Shown here piece after piece: positions 35,807 through 44,172 of a DNA stretch of 64,000 bases (positions are counted from its first letter, which is position 1; each line of letters starts with the position of its first letter). Origin of the DNA: an uncultured Oscillospiraceae bacterium (GTDB taxonomy: Bacteria; Bacillota; Clostridia; Oscillospirales; Ruminococcaceae); NCBI GenBank assembly GCA_902490585.1, contig CABUEI010000001.1:139463-203462 (forward strand). Direction: 5' to 3'. A model generated the notes under the pieces. That model made no database searches. It was not told the DNA's origin and saw only the letters and a program-made list of their open reading frames with translations. A program made the translations under genes and the position numbers.

Positions 35807-35846
35807 ATTATAACCGATTTCAGTCCGGCGGTCAACCAAAAATTCC
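35807..35846 (-). promoter_or_regulatory. Promoter with conserved upstream box, copy 2 (GNAT gene)
   Basis: Minus strand TTGACC (35835-35830), 17-bp spacer, TATAAT (35812-35807), preceded by GGAATTTTTGG as in copy 1. The rest of 35847-36045 holds T-rich sequence with no gene. Confidence 0.7.
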
Positions 35847-36045
35847 GCAATTTCCAAAGCAGACCATTTTATGTCAAAAACAGCGTTTTACCTGCATACC
35901 GCAAACGTCAATAAAATCAGCCGTATATTATGCAAAAACTGTTTTCGCATTTTTTATTTCGGCATTTTCCATCCTTTTCGCATTTTTTATTTTGCTGTTT
36001 TACTCCTTTTCCGCACTTTTTGCAATACCTCTCCTCGTTTTTGCA

Positions 36046-36081
36046 CAAAAAACCCCACCCCCGAAATCACGGAGGCGGAGT
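36046..36081 (-). terminator. Terminator of the restriction-modification operon
   Basis: On the minus strand ACTCCGCCTCCG (36081-36070) pairs, with GU pairs, with CGGGGGTGGGGT (36063-36052), followed by TTTTTTG. Confidence 0.65.
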
Positions 36082-36110
36082 TTCGCAATTTTTCATTTAA
36101 CTTTTCCTGT

Positions 36111-37052
36111 TTATTTTAATTGCATTTTTATATTATGTGCGATTTCTCTTACAAAAGGTATTACCACCGTATTACCACATTGCTTATACATACTCTTTAT
36201 CGGAATGTCCGGAAAACCGAAATCCTTCGGAAAACCTTGCAACGCAAGACATTCTTCCGGTGTTATTCTCCTTATTCCGAAATCATCTCTGATAATCGGC
36301 ACACGGTTATACCAAGTACCCATATTCGCCTTTAACGTAAAAGATATTCCGCCGTTGCTTTTTTGAATTCCATAATCCGAAAATCTGTATATTTGATTTT
36401 TATCCGTAATAACAGCTTTCATTTTTTGATACTGAACTGAATTTTCAGAAAGATAAAATTTGTAATCTGCTTTTACGGAACGGTTAATAATATCAAAAAT
36501 ATGTTTATGCAACGGTCGTTCTTCCGGAAAGCAAAAATGGTTGCAAATCTCATAATCATTAAACGCAACTATGTACGTTCTTGTTCTGTGTTGCGGTATT
36601 CCATAATTACAAGCATCTGCAATTACATATCGTATATAATAATCTCTCTCGGAAAGTTCATTGTGTATTCGATTGAATGTTTTGCCATTGTCGTGTTCGG
36701 TAAGATTTGCGACATTTTCAAGAAATATGATCTTAGGTTTTTTAACGTCTGCGATTCTCATTATTTCAAAGAAAAGATTGCCTCTTTCATCGGCAAAGCC
36801 TTTTTTATTACCGCATATTGAAAACGATTGACACGGAAATCCTGCAACAAGAACATCGAAATCCGGTATATCATCTGCATCGACTTCTCTTATATCCGAT
36901 TCGGATAATATAGTATAAGGAAAATTGTGCTTATAGGTTTTACAAGCATCTTTATCAAATTCATTTGCCCATACGACTTCAAATCCCGCTTGTTGAAAAG
37001 CCAAATCAATTCCACCGATACCGGCAAATAAACCGCATACTTTGTTTTTCAT
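36111..37052 (-). CDS. DNA (cytosine-5)-methyltransferase, second of the island
   Basis: 313 aa. C5-MTase motifs: I (GLFAGIGGIDLAF, near 8), IV with the catalytic Cys (AGFPCQSFS, near 70), VI (ENVANL, near 105), VIII (QHRTRTYIVAF) and X (CGNTVVIPFVREIA). The target-recognition region is short and contains TLKANMGTWYNRVPII, unlike that of the other methylase at 38136, so the two probably methylate different sequences or positions. ATG shares one base with the stop of the endonuclease gene (TAATG). AT-rich. Confidence 0.88.
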   Translation of the reverse strand: MKNKVCGLFAGIGGIDLAFQQAGFEVVWANEFDKDACKTYKHNFPYTILSESDIREVDADDIPDFDVLVAGFPCQSFSICGNKKGFADERGNLFFEIMRIADVKKPKIIFLENVANLTEHDNGKTFNRIHNELSERDYYIRYVIADACNYGIPQHRTRTYIVAFNDYEICNHFCFPEERPLHKHIFDIINRSVKADYKFYLSENSVQYQKMKAVITDKNQIYRFSDYGIQKSNGGISFTLKANMGTWYNRVPIIRDDFGIRRITPEECLALQGFPKDFGFPDIPIKSMYKQCGNTVVIPFVREIAHNIKMQLK

Positions 37053-38143
37053 TATTTTATAAATCTTATTTGCAAATTCAGTTTAATATAATATTTTCCA
37101 TTTTCTTTACATATCGAACCAAATTCGTGACGTGATGTACTTGCGGTTTCAAACTTGGTATTGTTTATCAAATAAGTTTCAAACTCATTTCTGTTAAACA
37201 AATGATAGCACAATACTTCTCCGTCTTCTCTGACTATTATGTATCCGCCCGTAGCATCGGCAGTACCGTCCCAAACTTTCGACGGAAGCATACCGAGTGC
37301 ACATTCTGCAAGAAACTTTTTGAATTTATATTCATAAAACGGATGACCTTTTGATAAATTATATCCGATTGGGTTATTTACATTTAACGATTCAAGTGAA
37401 TTTGTTACTGTATTAACTCCGGATGAATAGTACTCTTTAAGCATATACGCACAGATTTCAGGAAGGTCACCGTCAATCAACTGCAAATTACTTTCAAAAA
37501 TATCGTTTTCCATAGAACAATACTTTATGTCGCAATCGCAACCGGAGAGAAAATCAAATCTGTCCTTGAATTTCTTGGAACAAGTATTAAAGCCGTTCAT
37601 CACATCATCGTTTATATTACCTGTAACTTCAAAAACAAAATTTGTTGTTTTGCCTGCATTAACAAGCGTGGATGGACTGCCGAGTCTTGACTTGATACTG
37701 AATCCCTGAACGGTTTCATAGCCTGTATTTATGTCATGAATTTTAATCCGAATATCTGCTTTATCGGTTGATTTTGCTTTAAGTACGCCTATATTCAATT
37801 GCTCTAAAAATTCTTCGGTGTCCTGTGATTCAAAAGATGATTTATTTGCATTGATTATTTCGTTGTAAAGATTATCTGCGGCAGTCTTGAATTCATCACA
37901 TGGTAAAGTAAGCAGTACATCTTCTGTATCTGTTTTAACAACAGACACTGTATCATCACCTTTGTTAATTCTGAATTCAAGTATACCTATAGGCTCGGTA
38001 CGGATGATATTGATTATGTTGTAAAACATATCATCTTTTTTATTTAATTCGGCATCCGCAGCATACAATTTCTTTATTTCAAGCAAACGGAGAAATGCAT
38101 ATATTTCGCTCCATTCGCCTTTGTTTCCCGAAAGTTTAGGCAT
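37052..38143 (-). CDS. HpaII-family type II restriction endonuclease (predicted CCGG)
   Basis: 363 aa from ATG 38143 behind TAAGGAGGT. The opening MPKLSGNKGEWSEIYAFLRL followed by KLYAADAELNK and a central QGFSIKSRLGSPSTLVNAG is characteristic, to my recollection, of the HpaII restriction enzyme family; the FSIKS segment probably holds the catalytic Lys. Overlaps the upstream methylase by 8 bases and the downstream one by 1, a tight operon. Cleavage at CCGG is inferred from the family. Confidence 0.75.
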   Translation of the reverse strand: MPKLSGNKGEWSEIYAFLRLLEIKKLYAADAELNKKDDMFYNIINIIRTEPIGILEFRINKGDDTVSVVKTDTEDVLLTLPCDEFKTAADNLYNEIINANKSSFESQDTEEFLEQLNIGVLKAKSTDKADIRIKIHDINTGYETVQGFSIKSRLGSPSTLVNAGKTTNFVFEVTGNINDDVMNGFNTCSKKFKDRFDFLSGCDCDIKYCSMENDIFESNLQLIDGDLPEICAYMLKEYYSSGVNTVTNSLESLNVNNPIGYNLSKGHPFYEYKFKKFLAECALGMLPSKVWDGTADATGGYIIVREDGEVLCYHLFNRNEFETYLINNTKFETASTSRHEFGSICKENGKYYIKLNLQIRFIK

Positions 38144-39140
38144 TATCAAGTACCTCCTTAATTTGTTTTGCAATCGCTTCAATAACACTTACCGTTACGC
38201 TGTTTCCAAATTGCTTGTACAGGTGAACATCGGCAAGCGGAAGATTAAATGTATCTGGGAAGCCCTGTAGCCGAGCCCATTCTCTCGGTGTCATTTTTCT
38301 GATACCTTCCTTATTGATTTCGCCTTTAATGTGTGTTGTCGGTGTTAAATCTTTTTGGCGTTTGTCAATCAATAAATTACGTTCTCTTCCCATTCCTCCG
38401 CACACTATAGCTCCGGCAATGCCGTCCCATTCACGGATTTCATATCCAAAGCCGTTTCCTTTTGCCTCGTGACGAGCTTTGTGCCTTCTCAATGTTTCAA
38501 CATAAACGTCACTTAAATAATACTTAGCCGGTACAGGCTTCTCTTCGATAATATCCTTCAACCTTTTTGAATCGTCCGTAGCATTTGGAAAGTCAAAATT
38601 TTCCGGAGCAACATCGTTTCTGAACGCTACTACATATACTCTTTCTCTGTTCTGAGGAACTCCGAAATCCTTGCTGTTCAACACTGCGCTGAACACTTTA
38701 TACCCCAAGTCTTCAAATGTCTTTTTTATTATCTCAAATGTTCTGCCTCTGTCGTGAATTTTAAGACCCTTTACATTTTCACAAAAAATCACTTTTGGCT
38801 TATGTTGTTCACAGATTCTTGCAACATCCAGAAATAAGGTGCCACGGCACATTCCTTTATAGTTATCTTCAAATCCTTTCCTTTTTCCTGCAAGACTGAA
38901 CGCCTGGCAAGGAAAACCGGCAAGACAAATATCAAATTGCGGAATATCGTTTTCATCGATTTTTGTTATATCTCCTGCGATTTCGAAATCATCTTTGAAA
39001 TTGGCTTTATATGTTTTTTGAGCATATTCGTCCCATTCACTTACAAAAACCGTACTGATTTCGTTGCCGAAGGCTTTTTCGAATCCAAGACGAATTCCAC
39101 CGATTCCCGCAAATAAATCAATTGATTTATATTTAACCAT
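38136..39140 (-). CDS. DNA (cytosine-5)-methyltransferase, cognate of the HpaII-like enzyme
   Basis: 334 aa from ATG 39140 (MVKYKSIDLFAGIGGIRLGF); an upstream in-frame start at 39164 lies within vsr. Motifs I (FAGIGG), IV (AGFPCQAFS), VI (ENVKGL), VIII (QNRERVYVVAF) and X (FGNSVTVSVIEAIA) are present. The recognition region has RRHKARHEAKGNGFGYEI and GGMGRERNL, which I associate with CCGG-type methylases. Overlaps the vsr stop by 8 bases. Confidence 0.88.
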   Translation of the reverse strand: MVKYKSIDLFAGIGGIRLGFEKAFGNEISTVFVSEWDEYAQKTYKANFKDDFEIAGDITKIDENDIPQFDICLAGFPCQAFSLAGKRKGFEDNYKGMCRGTLFLDVARICEQHKPKVIFCENVKGLKIHDRGRTFEIIKKTFEDLGYKVFSAVLNSKDFGVPQNRERVYVVAFRNDVAPENFDFPNATDDSKRLKDIIEEKPVPAKYYLSDVYVETLRRHKARHEAKGNGFGYEIREWDGIAGAIVCGGMGRERNLLIDKRQKDLTPTTHIKGEINKEGIRKMTPREWARLQGFPDTFNLPLADVHLYKQFGNSVTVSVIEAIAKQIKEVLDNA

Positions 39141-39549
39141 TTTTATTTTTAACCGCCCTCTCAATTATATCAGCACACGCCTGTAAATTATTTTTTATAT
39201 CATCACCCCAAAATCTTAACACTGTCCATCCCATACCGGTAAGTTTTTCGCTCACTTGCCTATCACGGACAATATTCCTTTCGATTTTAGGAATCCAAAA
39301 ATCTTGATGCGACTTAAACTCTTTTTTCCTATTATTCCAATCATAACCGTGCCAAAATTCACTGTCACAAAATACCGCAACTTTTTTGCCTATGAAAACA
39401 ATATCCGGTTTTCCGAATACTTTCTTTGAGTTTTTTTGATAGCGTAAACCTCTTGACCAAAGTTCTTTCCTAAGCATAACCTCTATTTTTGTGTCTTTGG
39501 ATTTAACCCGGTGCATATTATATGAAATTTGTTCTTTGGTTTTATGCAC
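39133..39549 (-). CDS. vsr: Very short patch repair endonuclease
   Basis: 138 aa from GTG 39549, 6 nt behind AAGGAG; this matches the family length, whereas the upstream in-frame ATG at 39627 has no RBS. Vsr nicks next to T:G mismatches left by deamination of 5-methylcytosine. Motifs: NMHRVKSKDTKIEVMLRKELW, KPDIVF with the catalytic Asp, FWHGYDW with the metal-site His, and the C-terminal WTVLRFWGDDI. First gene of the island, as expected for a partner of m5C methylation. Confidence 0.9.
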   Translation of the reverse strand: MHKTKEQISYNMHRVKSKDTKIEVMLRKELWSRGLRYQKNSKKVFGKPDIVFIGKKVAVFCDSEFWHGYDWNNRKKEFKSHQDFWIPKIERNIVRDRQVSEKLTGMGWTVLRFWGDDIKNNLQACADIIERAVKNKNG

Positions 39550-39662
39550 AGAACTCTCCTTATGCCATAAAAATTCAAAATCTCTACAAAACAATTTAAT
39601 TATACCATTCAAGAACAATTTTTTCAATACAAATATTTTTTATACATACCCCTTCCGCACAC

Positions 39663-39695
39663 AAAAACCCCGCCCCCGAAACCTCGGGAGCGGGG
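39663..39695 (-). terminator. Terminator of ackA
   Basis: CCCCGC (39668-39673) and CCCGA pair with TCGGG and GCGGGG (39690-39695). The minus strand continues TTTTTG. Confidence 0.8.
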
Positions 39696-39720
39696 AAATC
39701 GCCTATATCTATCGCTTCAC

Positions 39721-40932
39721 TTATGCATTCTTGTCAAGACCTGTGATCTCAAGTGTATCACGGGCGATAAGGAGCTCTTCGTTTGTAGGAATTACCCATA
39801 CTTCAACCTTGCTGTCGGGAGCAGAGATTTTTGTGAGCTTGCCCTTTAAGCCGTCGTTTACGGAGTTGTCAAGCTTGATACCGAGATATTCCATATCCTC
39901 GCATACGCCCTTTCTGACTTCCGGAGCGTTCTCGCCGATACCGCCTGTGAAGATAACAACGTCAAGACCGTTCATAGCGGCTGTGTAAGAACCGATGTAC
40001 TTCTTTATCTCGTATGTGAGCATATCTGTAACGAGCTGTGAACGCTTGTCACCGTGCTGTGCGGCACTTGTGATATCTCTGTTATCGCTGAACTGACCTG
40101 AAAGTCCGAGGAATCCCGACTTCTTGTTGAGGTAGTCGCTCATCTCAGAGGGGGTAAGTCCGAGCTTGTTCTGTACAAACTCAACAGCTGAGGGGTCAAC
40201 GCTGCCTGAACGTGTACCCATGATGATACCGTCAAGAGGAGTAAAGCCCATTGATGTATCTATAGACTTGCCGTCCTTGATAGCTGTGATAGAAGAACCG
40301 TTGCCGAGGTGGCATGAAACGATGTTAAGTCCTTCAAGGCTCTTGCCTGTAACTTCACCGTACTTCATTGATACGAAGCGGTGTGATGTTCCGTGGAAAC
40401 CGTATTTTCTTACATGGAACTGCTCATAGCACTCATAAGGCATACCGAACATATAAGCCTTGGGAGGCATTGTCTGGTGGAATGCTGTATCGAATACTAC
40501 TACCTGAGGAGTTGTTTCGGGGATAACCTTCTTGCAGGCTCTCAGCGCAAGTGCATGTGCGTGGTTATGTACGGGAGCAAGATCGGCAAGACCGTCTATC
40601 TGATCGATAACCTCGTCTGTTACGATAGTAGTCTTTGTGAATACCTCAGCGCCCTGCACTATTCTGTGACCTACAGCGCCGATTTCACTCATATCCTTGA
40701 TAACGGCGTAATCGCCCTTTGTCATTACTTCTACCAGCTTTTCAAAAGCCTCTGTGTGGGTGGGGAATGCACATTCCTCTACATATTCTCTGCCGTCTGC
40801 TGTCTTGTGAGTGATCTTACCGTCAATACCGATACGCTCGCAGTTGCCCTTTGCTATGACCGACTCATCCTTCATATCGATAAGCTGATACTTAAGTGAT
40901 GAACTGCCGGCATTTACTACCAGAATTTTCAT
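39721..40932 (-). CDS. ackA: Acetate kinase
   Basis: 403 aa from ATG 40932 (MKILVVNAGSSSLKYQL), behind GAAAGGG; an in-frame upstream start at 41013 is not supported. Acetyl phosphate + ADP to acetate + ATP, the substrate-level phosphorylation step of fermentation. Signature NAGSSSLKYQ (7-16), HNHAHALA and GFHGTSHRFVS are all present. No pta gene is beside it here. Codon use suggests high expression. Confidence 0.95.
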   Translation of the reverse strand: MKILVVNAGSSSLKYQLIDMKDESVIAKGNCERIGIDGKITHKTADGREYVEECAFPTHTEAFEKLVEVMTKGDYAVIKDMSEIGAVGHRIVQGAEVFTKTTIVTDEVIDQIDGLADLAPVHNHAHALALRACKKVIPETTPQVVVFDTAFHQTMPPKAYMFGMPYECYEQFHVRKYGFHGTSHRFVSMKYGEVTGKSLEGLNIVSCHLGNGSSITAIKDGKSIDTSMGFTPLDGIIMGTRSGSVDPSAVEFVQNKLGLTPSEMSDYLNKKSGFLGLSGQFSDNRDITSAAQHGDKRSQLVTDMLTYEIKKYIGSYTAAMNGLDVVIFTGGIGENAPEVRKGVCEDMEYLGIKLDNSVNDGLKGKLTKISAPDSKVEVWVIPTNEELLIARDTLEITGLDKNA

Positions 40933-41061
40933 ATTGATTGATACCCTTTCTGAATTTGTTTTTGCAGTATGCAATATCATTATTATTTTAAACCAATCCG
41001 GTCGAAAAATCAAGTGCTTTGGCGAAAATTACGGTGGCTCGCCAATATTTTTACATTAAGC

Positions 41062-41075
41062 CGCCAATTATACCA
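41062..41075 (-). promoter_or_regulatory. Possible extended -10 promoter of ackA
   Basis: Minus strand TGGTATAAT with TATAAT at 41072-41067. No good -35 element stands 17 bp upstream. The leader would be about 130 nt. Confidence 0.35.
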
Positions 41076-41162
41076 TGGTTTGTACAAGTGGTATGAAAAT
41101 AACCGCCCTAAGCGACCAAACTCAAGCGGTTAATTCTTTTAACTCATTTTGGGAGCAACCGT

Positions 41163-41342
41163 TTATAAAGCTGCTTTTTCTATTATTCTTCCCACATTTA
41201 TTTCAGAAGAATTGAAATCTACATGATCCGTAAAACAAATAATTGGAATCCCAATCTCTATGGCTTTTATACACTGCTCTTCCATAGATGACTTTCCGTC
41301 GGGCGAAAAAGTAGTATGAATATGCATATCTGCCAGTCTCAT
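41163..41342 (-). pseudogene. Truncated PHP-domain histidinol-phosphatase-like fragment
   Basis: 59 aa, MRLADMHIHTTFSPDGKSSM with the first metal-binding HIHT motif and CFTDHVDF with the next. The full family is about 260 aa; the sequence loses homology after about 50 residues and stops. RBS GGAGGGATA is intact. Likely the stump left by the deletion or insertion that formed the 41.1-43.4 kb scar. Confidence 0.7.
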
Positions 41343-41467
41343 ATTATCCCTCCACATAAAATAAAATGGTTATTCCTTTTATACACAAAAATAATTGCAT
41401 TATTGTAGAGACACACCTACTGCCGTGCAAAGAAAAGGCAGTACACCCACCTTTCATGTTGTGGTTA

Positions 41468-41497
41468 GCACGGGCGCATACATAGATGCGTCCGTGC
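41468..41497. repeat. Perfect-type inverted repeat between the PHP stump and the RlmN/Cfr-like gene
   Basis: GCACGGGCGCAT (41468-41479) and ATGCGTCCGTGC (41486-41497) pair with one GT step. It may terminate the RlmN/Cfr-like transcript, although no T-run follows. Nothing else is seen in 41343-41572. Confidence 0.5.
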
Positions 41498-41572
41498 GTC
41501 ATAGTATTATGGTGAGCGCAAACGATAACCATTAAAAGAATAGTCAACAATGGTTAGAGGGTTAATTCATCA

Positions 41573-42706
41573 TTAGTTTTTCTTACGTTTCCTTTTGGCT
41601 TTATGTTTTGCAAAAGGGTGACGTTTTTCTTTTCTTATCCCTCTTGTTGTATCAGCTTTATTGTCAGAAAGCTTGTGTATCACAGGCGACATCTTTTCAG
41701 GTGAATCAGACGTAGGAGCGTCGTTCCCTTTATTATAATCACTTACTAATTGACCACAGGCAGCTTTTATTCTATTACCTCTTGATTCCCGAAGTTTTAC
41801 TTCCAAGCCAGCCTCCTCTAATCTAATCTTAAATGCAACCAATTGTTGCTTGTTAGGACGTTTGATTCTCTTACAGGCAGTTTCATTATATTGTAAAAGA
41901 TTAATCAGTACATTTTTTCCTCTAAACCATTTACCAAGTTGTCTTACGTCTGAAGCCCTATCATTAATTCCAGGAGCGAGCAGATATGCAATGGTAATCT
42001 TTCTGTTATGTCGTTCAGAATAGGAAAGCGCAGCTTCGACAACACTATGAATGCTATTGGATTTCATGTGCGGCATAATCATGTTTCTAGTTGCTTGATC
42101 CGTTGCGTGAAGAGAGAGTGTAAACTGAATCTTTAAATGCTCCTCTCTCAGTCGCTTCAACTGTTCAACTGGTCCAACAGTCGATACATTTATGCCATCT
42201 GTAGGAAAATTAAGTCCATTGCGATCACGAAGTATATGAATACTTTTAATCAGATTATCATAATTAAAGAGAGGTTCTCCCATCCCCATAAAAACGATTC
42301 TGTTGACACGTTCTTTCAAAAGAACGATTTGCTGAACTATTTCAGCTGGTGAAAGATTGCGAATAAATCCATTTTTTCCTGATGCACAGAAAATACACCC
42401 CACCGGACAACCGACCATAGTGCTAACGCATACCGTATTGCCAGTCCTTCTTTTAATGCATACTGTTTCAATGCAGTAGCCATCTTGTAATTCAAAAGCA
42501 TACTTTGTAGTATCTCCCCCTACATATATGTCTTTTATAGTCATAGTTTGATTTTTAGGACTTACGCCACTTTTATACAAGGTTTTGAATAAAGACTTAG
42601 CTCTTTCTTCTCCCATACATTTGGCTACTTCATCAAAAGTATAATTGTACGGATTGCCCTGAATCATTTCTAATGTAGGAGGGACCATTTTCTCTTTATT
42701 TGCCAT
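41573..42706 (-). CDS. RlmN/Cfr-family radical SAM rRNA methyltransferase, probably acquired
   Basis: 377 aa from ATG 42706 behind AGGAAAGGA. Radical SAM cysteines CPVGCIFC (Cys100, 104, 107), FMGMGEPLFNYDN, SLHATDQATRNMIMP and the methyl-transfer Cys in KAACGQL. MGMGEPL favours an RlmN-type (A2503 C2) enzyme, but the N-terminal accessory domain is shorter and diverged, and there is an extra basic tail of about 50 residues (KHKAKRKRKKN). Cfr-type antibiotic resistance (A2503 C8) cannot be excluded. The gene is AT-rich, sits inside mobile-element remains, and has a consensus promoter and leader ORF. Confidence 0.8.
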   Translation of the reverse strand: MANKEKMVPPTLEMIQGNPYNYTFDEVAKCMGEERAKSLFKTLYKSGVSPKNQTMTIKDIYVGGDTTKYAFELQDGYCIETVCIKRRTGNTVCVSTMVGCPVGCIFCASGKNGFIRNLSPAEIVQQIVLLKERVNRIVFMGMGEPLFNYDNLIKSIHILRDRNGLNFPTDGINVSTVGPVEQLKRLREEHLKIQFTLSLHATDQATRNMIMPHMKSNSIHSVVEAALSYSERHNRKITIAYLLAPGINDRASDVRQLGKWFRGKNVLINLLQYNETACKRIKRPNKQQLVAFKIRLEEAGLEVKLRESRGNRIKAACGQLVSDYNKGNDAPTSDSPEKMSPVIHKLSDNKADTTRGIRKEKRHPFAKHKAKRKRKKN

Positions 42707-42766
42707 GATAATTCCTTTCCTCGCATTGTATTTAAGTAATATTTTACACAAACCAACTTGTGTGGA

Positions 42767-42805
42767 TTATAACTTGAAAATTTCAAAAGGGTACACAAAC
42801 CCCAT
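42767..42805 (-). CDS. Possible 12-codon leader peptide of the RlmN/Cfr-like gene
   Basis: ATG (42805-42803) starts MGFVYPFEIFKL and a TAA stop, roughly at the predicted transcription start, so it would be nearly leaderless. Its second and third codons lie in a TTTGTGT segment that can pair with the later ACACAA. Typical of translational attenuators of ribosome-targeting resistance genes, but unproven. Confidence 0.4.
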   Translation of the reverse strand: MGFVYPFEIFKL

Positions 42806-42812
42806 TGTATAT

Positions 42813-42841
42813 ATTATACATCTTTTTTTTCTTTCTGTCAA
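42813..42841 (-). promoter_or_regulatory. Perfect consensus promoter of the RlmN/Cfr-like gene
   Basis: Minus strand TTGACA (42841-42836), 17-bp spacer, TATAAT (42818-42813). Confidence 0.85.
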
Positions 42842-42850
42842 GATAGAAAT

Positions 42851-42898
42851 TGCATCCCAATAATGTGAATTATATCATTTTTCACTTATTGGGATGCA
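42851..42898. repeat. 13-bp inverted repeat upstream of the promoter
   Basis: TGCATCCCAATAA (42851-42863) and TTATTGGGATGCA (42886-42898) are perfect inverted copies, with an inner GTGAA/TTCAC. It may terminate the helicase remnant at 42927 or be a trace of an insertion element; no T-run follows. Confidence 0.7.
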
Positions 42899-42926
42899 TA
42901 CTTACTTAGAATAATCTCATAGTTGT

Positions 42927-43433
42927 TTATTCAATTCCTTGCTTCTTACTCCTGCCCTTTGTCTGATCCTTCGGCGCTCTCGGCTTCTTGGCGAGCCTTG
43001 CGGCATCACGCTTCATCTTCGCCCTCTCAAAGTAGCAAGTCTTTTCACGCTTCGGAGCGTTCTTCTTTGCTTCGATAGCCGCCTGATTCAGCTCATCAGT
43101 CACGACTTTTAGTCTTTGCTCCTTAGTATCAAGCTCCTCCTGCTGGGGGAACGGCTCTGCAACAATCTTCTGCGCTTCTGCGTGGTCGAGCCGGAGTTTC
43201 GCAAGGTTGTCCTGCGTTCTCTCAATTCTGCCGTCAATGTTGTAGAGGGCAGCTTCAAGACGGTTCAGGTTATGGGCAAAACTCTCGATCAGCTTCGTGG
43301 TATGTGAAGCGGCACCTTGCAGACAAGCCGACATACCGCCGCCCATCATATTGCTGTTTACCGTCACGCTCAGGTCAAAGCCCTGGAACGAGCCGACCTT
43401 CACGGGAGTATCAGCATATTTGATAGCCAGCAC
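42927..43433 (-). pseudogene. C-terminal remnant of a conjugative-element SNF2/DNA methylase-like helicase
   Basis: About 165 residues. YADTPVKVGSFQGFDLSV, GGGMSACLQGAASHTT, then a heptad-like LNRLEAALYNIDGRIERTQ and AEPFPQQEELDTKEQRL, is how the very large helicase/methylase of Tn1549-like integrative conjugative elements ends. Only the tail is present, read from a junction inside a clostripain gene at about 43430, so the element is mostly deleted. Confidence 0.75.
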
Positions 43434-43857
43434 CGCCCGTCTGTATCACGAACTTCACGTTCTCGCTTTGTGAGCCTGCGATCATTTCCTCAATGTCGCC
43501 GCTCGCAAGTCCGTTTTCGCTTTCAAGATCGCTTCCGCACATATATACAAAGACTGTCTGTGTGCCGTCTTCGCCCATAGGCTTTTCCGATTCACGCTGT
43601 TTTCTTGTAATGCTTATCCCGTCCGAACTGCTGAAAGTAAGCTTTGACGCACGGCTTCCGTTTACCTCGCCGTCATACTTATTACCGCCGTTTTCACTGT
43701 CGCCTGCATTTCCGCCGTCGCTTGTCTGCTTGTTATCGCTTGCCGTGCTGTCCAAAATCTCTTCTTCATTGTCAAGGCAACCGCTTGAAAGCATTGCTGT
43801 TGTAAGTACAGATACCGCAAGCAGTGTCCGCAGTATTTTTTCGTGTGTCTTTCTCAT
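43411..43857 (-). pseudogene. Clostripain-family (peptidase C11) lipoprotein, truncated
   Basis: N-terminal 145 residues: a signal peptide with lipobox LSSGC, a Ser/Asn/Gly linker, then TVFVYMCGSDLESENGLASGDIEEM and VKFVIQTGGA of the C11 fold. Homology stops at about 43430 where the conjugative-element fragment begins; the catalytic His and Cys are missing. The promoter on the minus strand is TTGAAA (43929-43924), 18 bp, TATAAT (43905-43900). Confidence 0.75.
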
Positions 43858-44054
43858 AAATTCTCCTTAGAATTGAATTATAACCATTTTTACAATATTA
43901 TTATAACTCATGTTGCAGGCGGATTTCAACAAACAGGCATTAAAAGCGGTAATAAGGCTTGAAACGGTATATTCTCTTTCGCTGTACTATTCTGCGTTGT
44001 CACGCAGAGTAATCTACGATAACCTAATTTTTACAAAAAATTTTTAAAAAACTA

Positions 44055-44083
44055 TTGACAAATATCGAAGTATCGGTTATAAT
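44055..44083 (+). promoter_or_regulatory. Promoter of rubrerythrin-rubredoxin with possible PerR-like box
   Basis: TTGACA (44055-44060), 17-bp spacer, TATAAT (44078-44083). The -10 lies in TTATAATTAAAACAT, which matches the PerR box TTATAATnATTATAA at 10 of 14 fixed positions. Confidence 0.65.
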
Positions 44084-44092
44084 TAAAACATT

Positions 44093-44115
44093 AAATCAGT
44101 AAACGTTACTGATTT
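44093..44115 (+). promoter_or_regulatory. Inverted repeat just downstream of the rubrerythrin promoter (operator candidate)
   Basis: AAATCAGTAA and TTACTGATTT, 10 bp each, separated by 3 bp. It starts about 10 bp after the -10 element, a repressor-like position. The factor is unknown. Confidence 0.5.
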
Positions 44116-44172
44116 GATGAAAACAATAAGAAAATAAAGATTTTATCATTATGAAAGGATAGGTAATTTACT

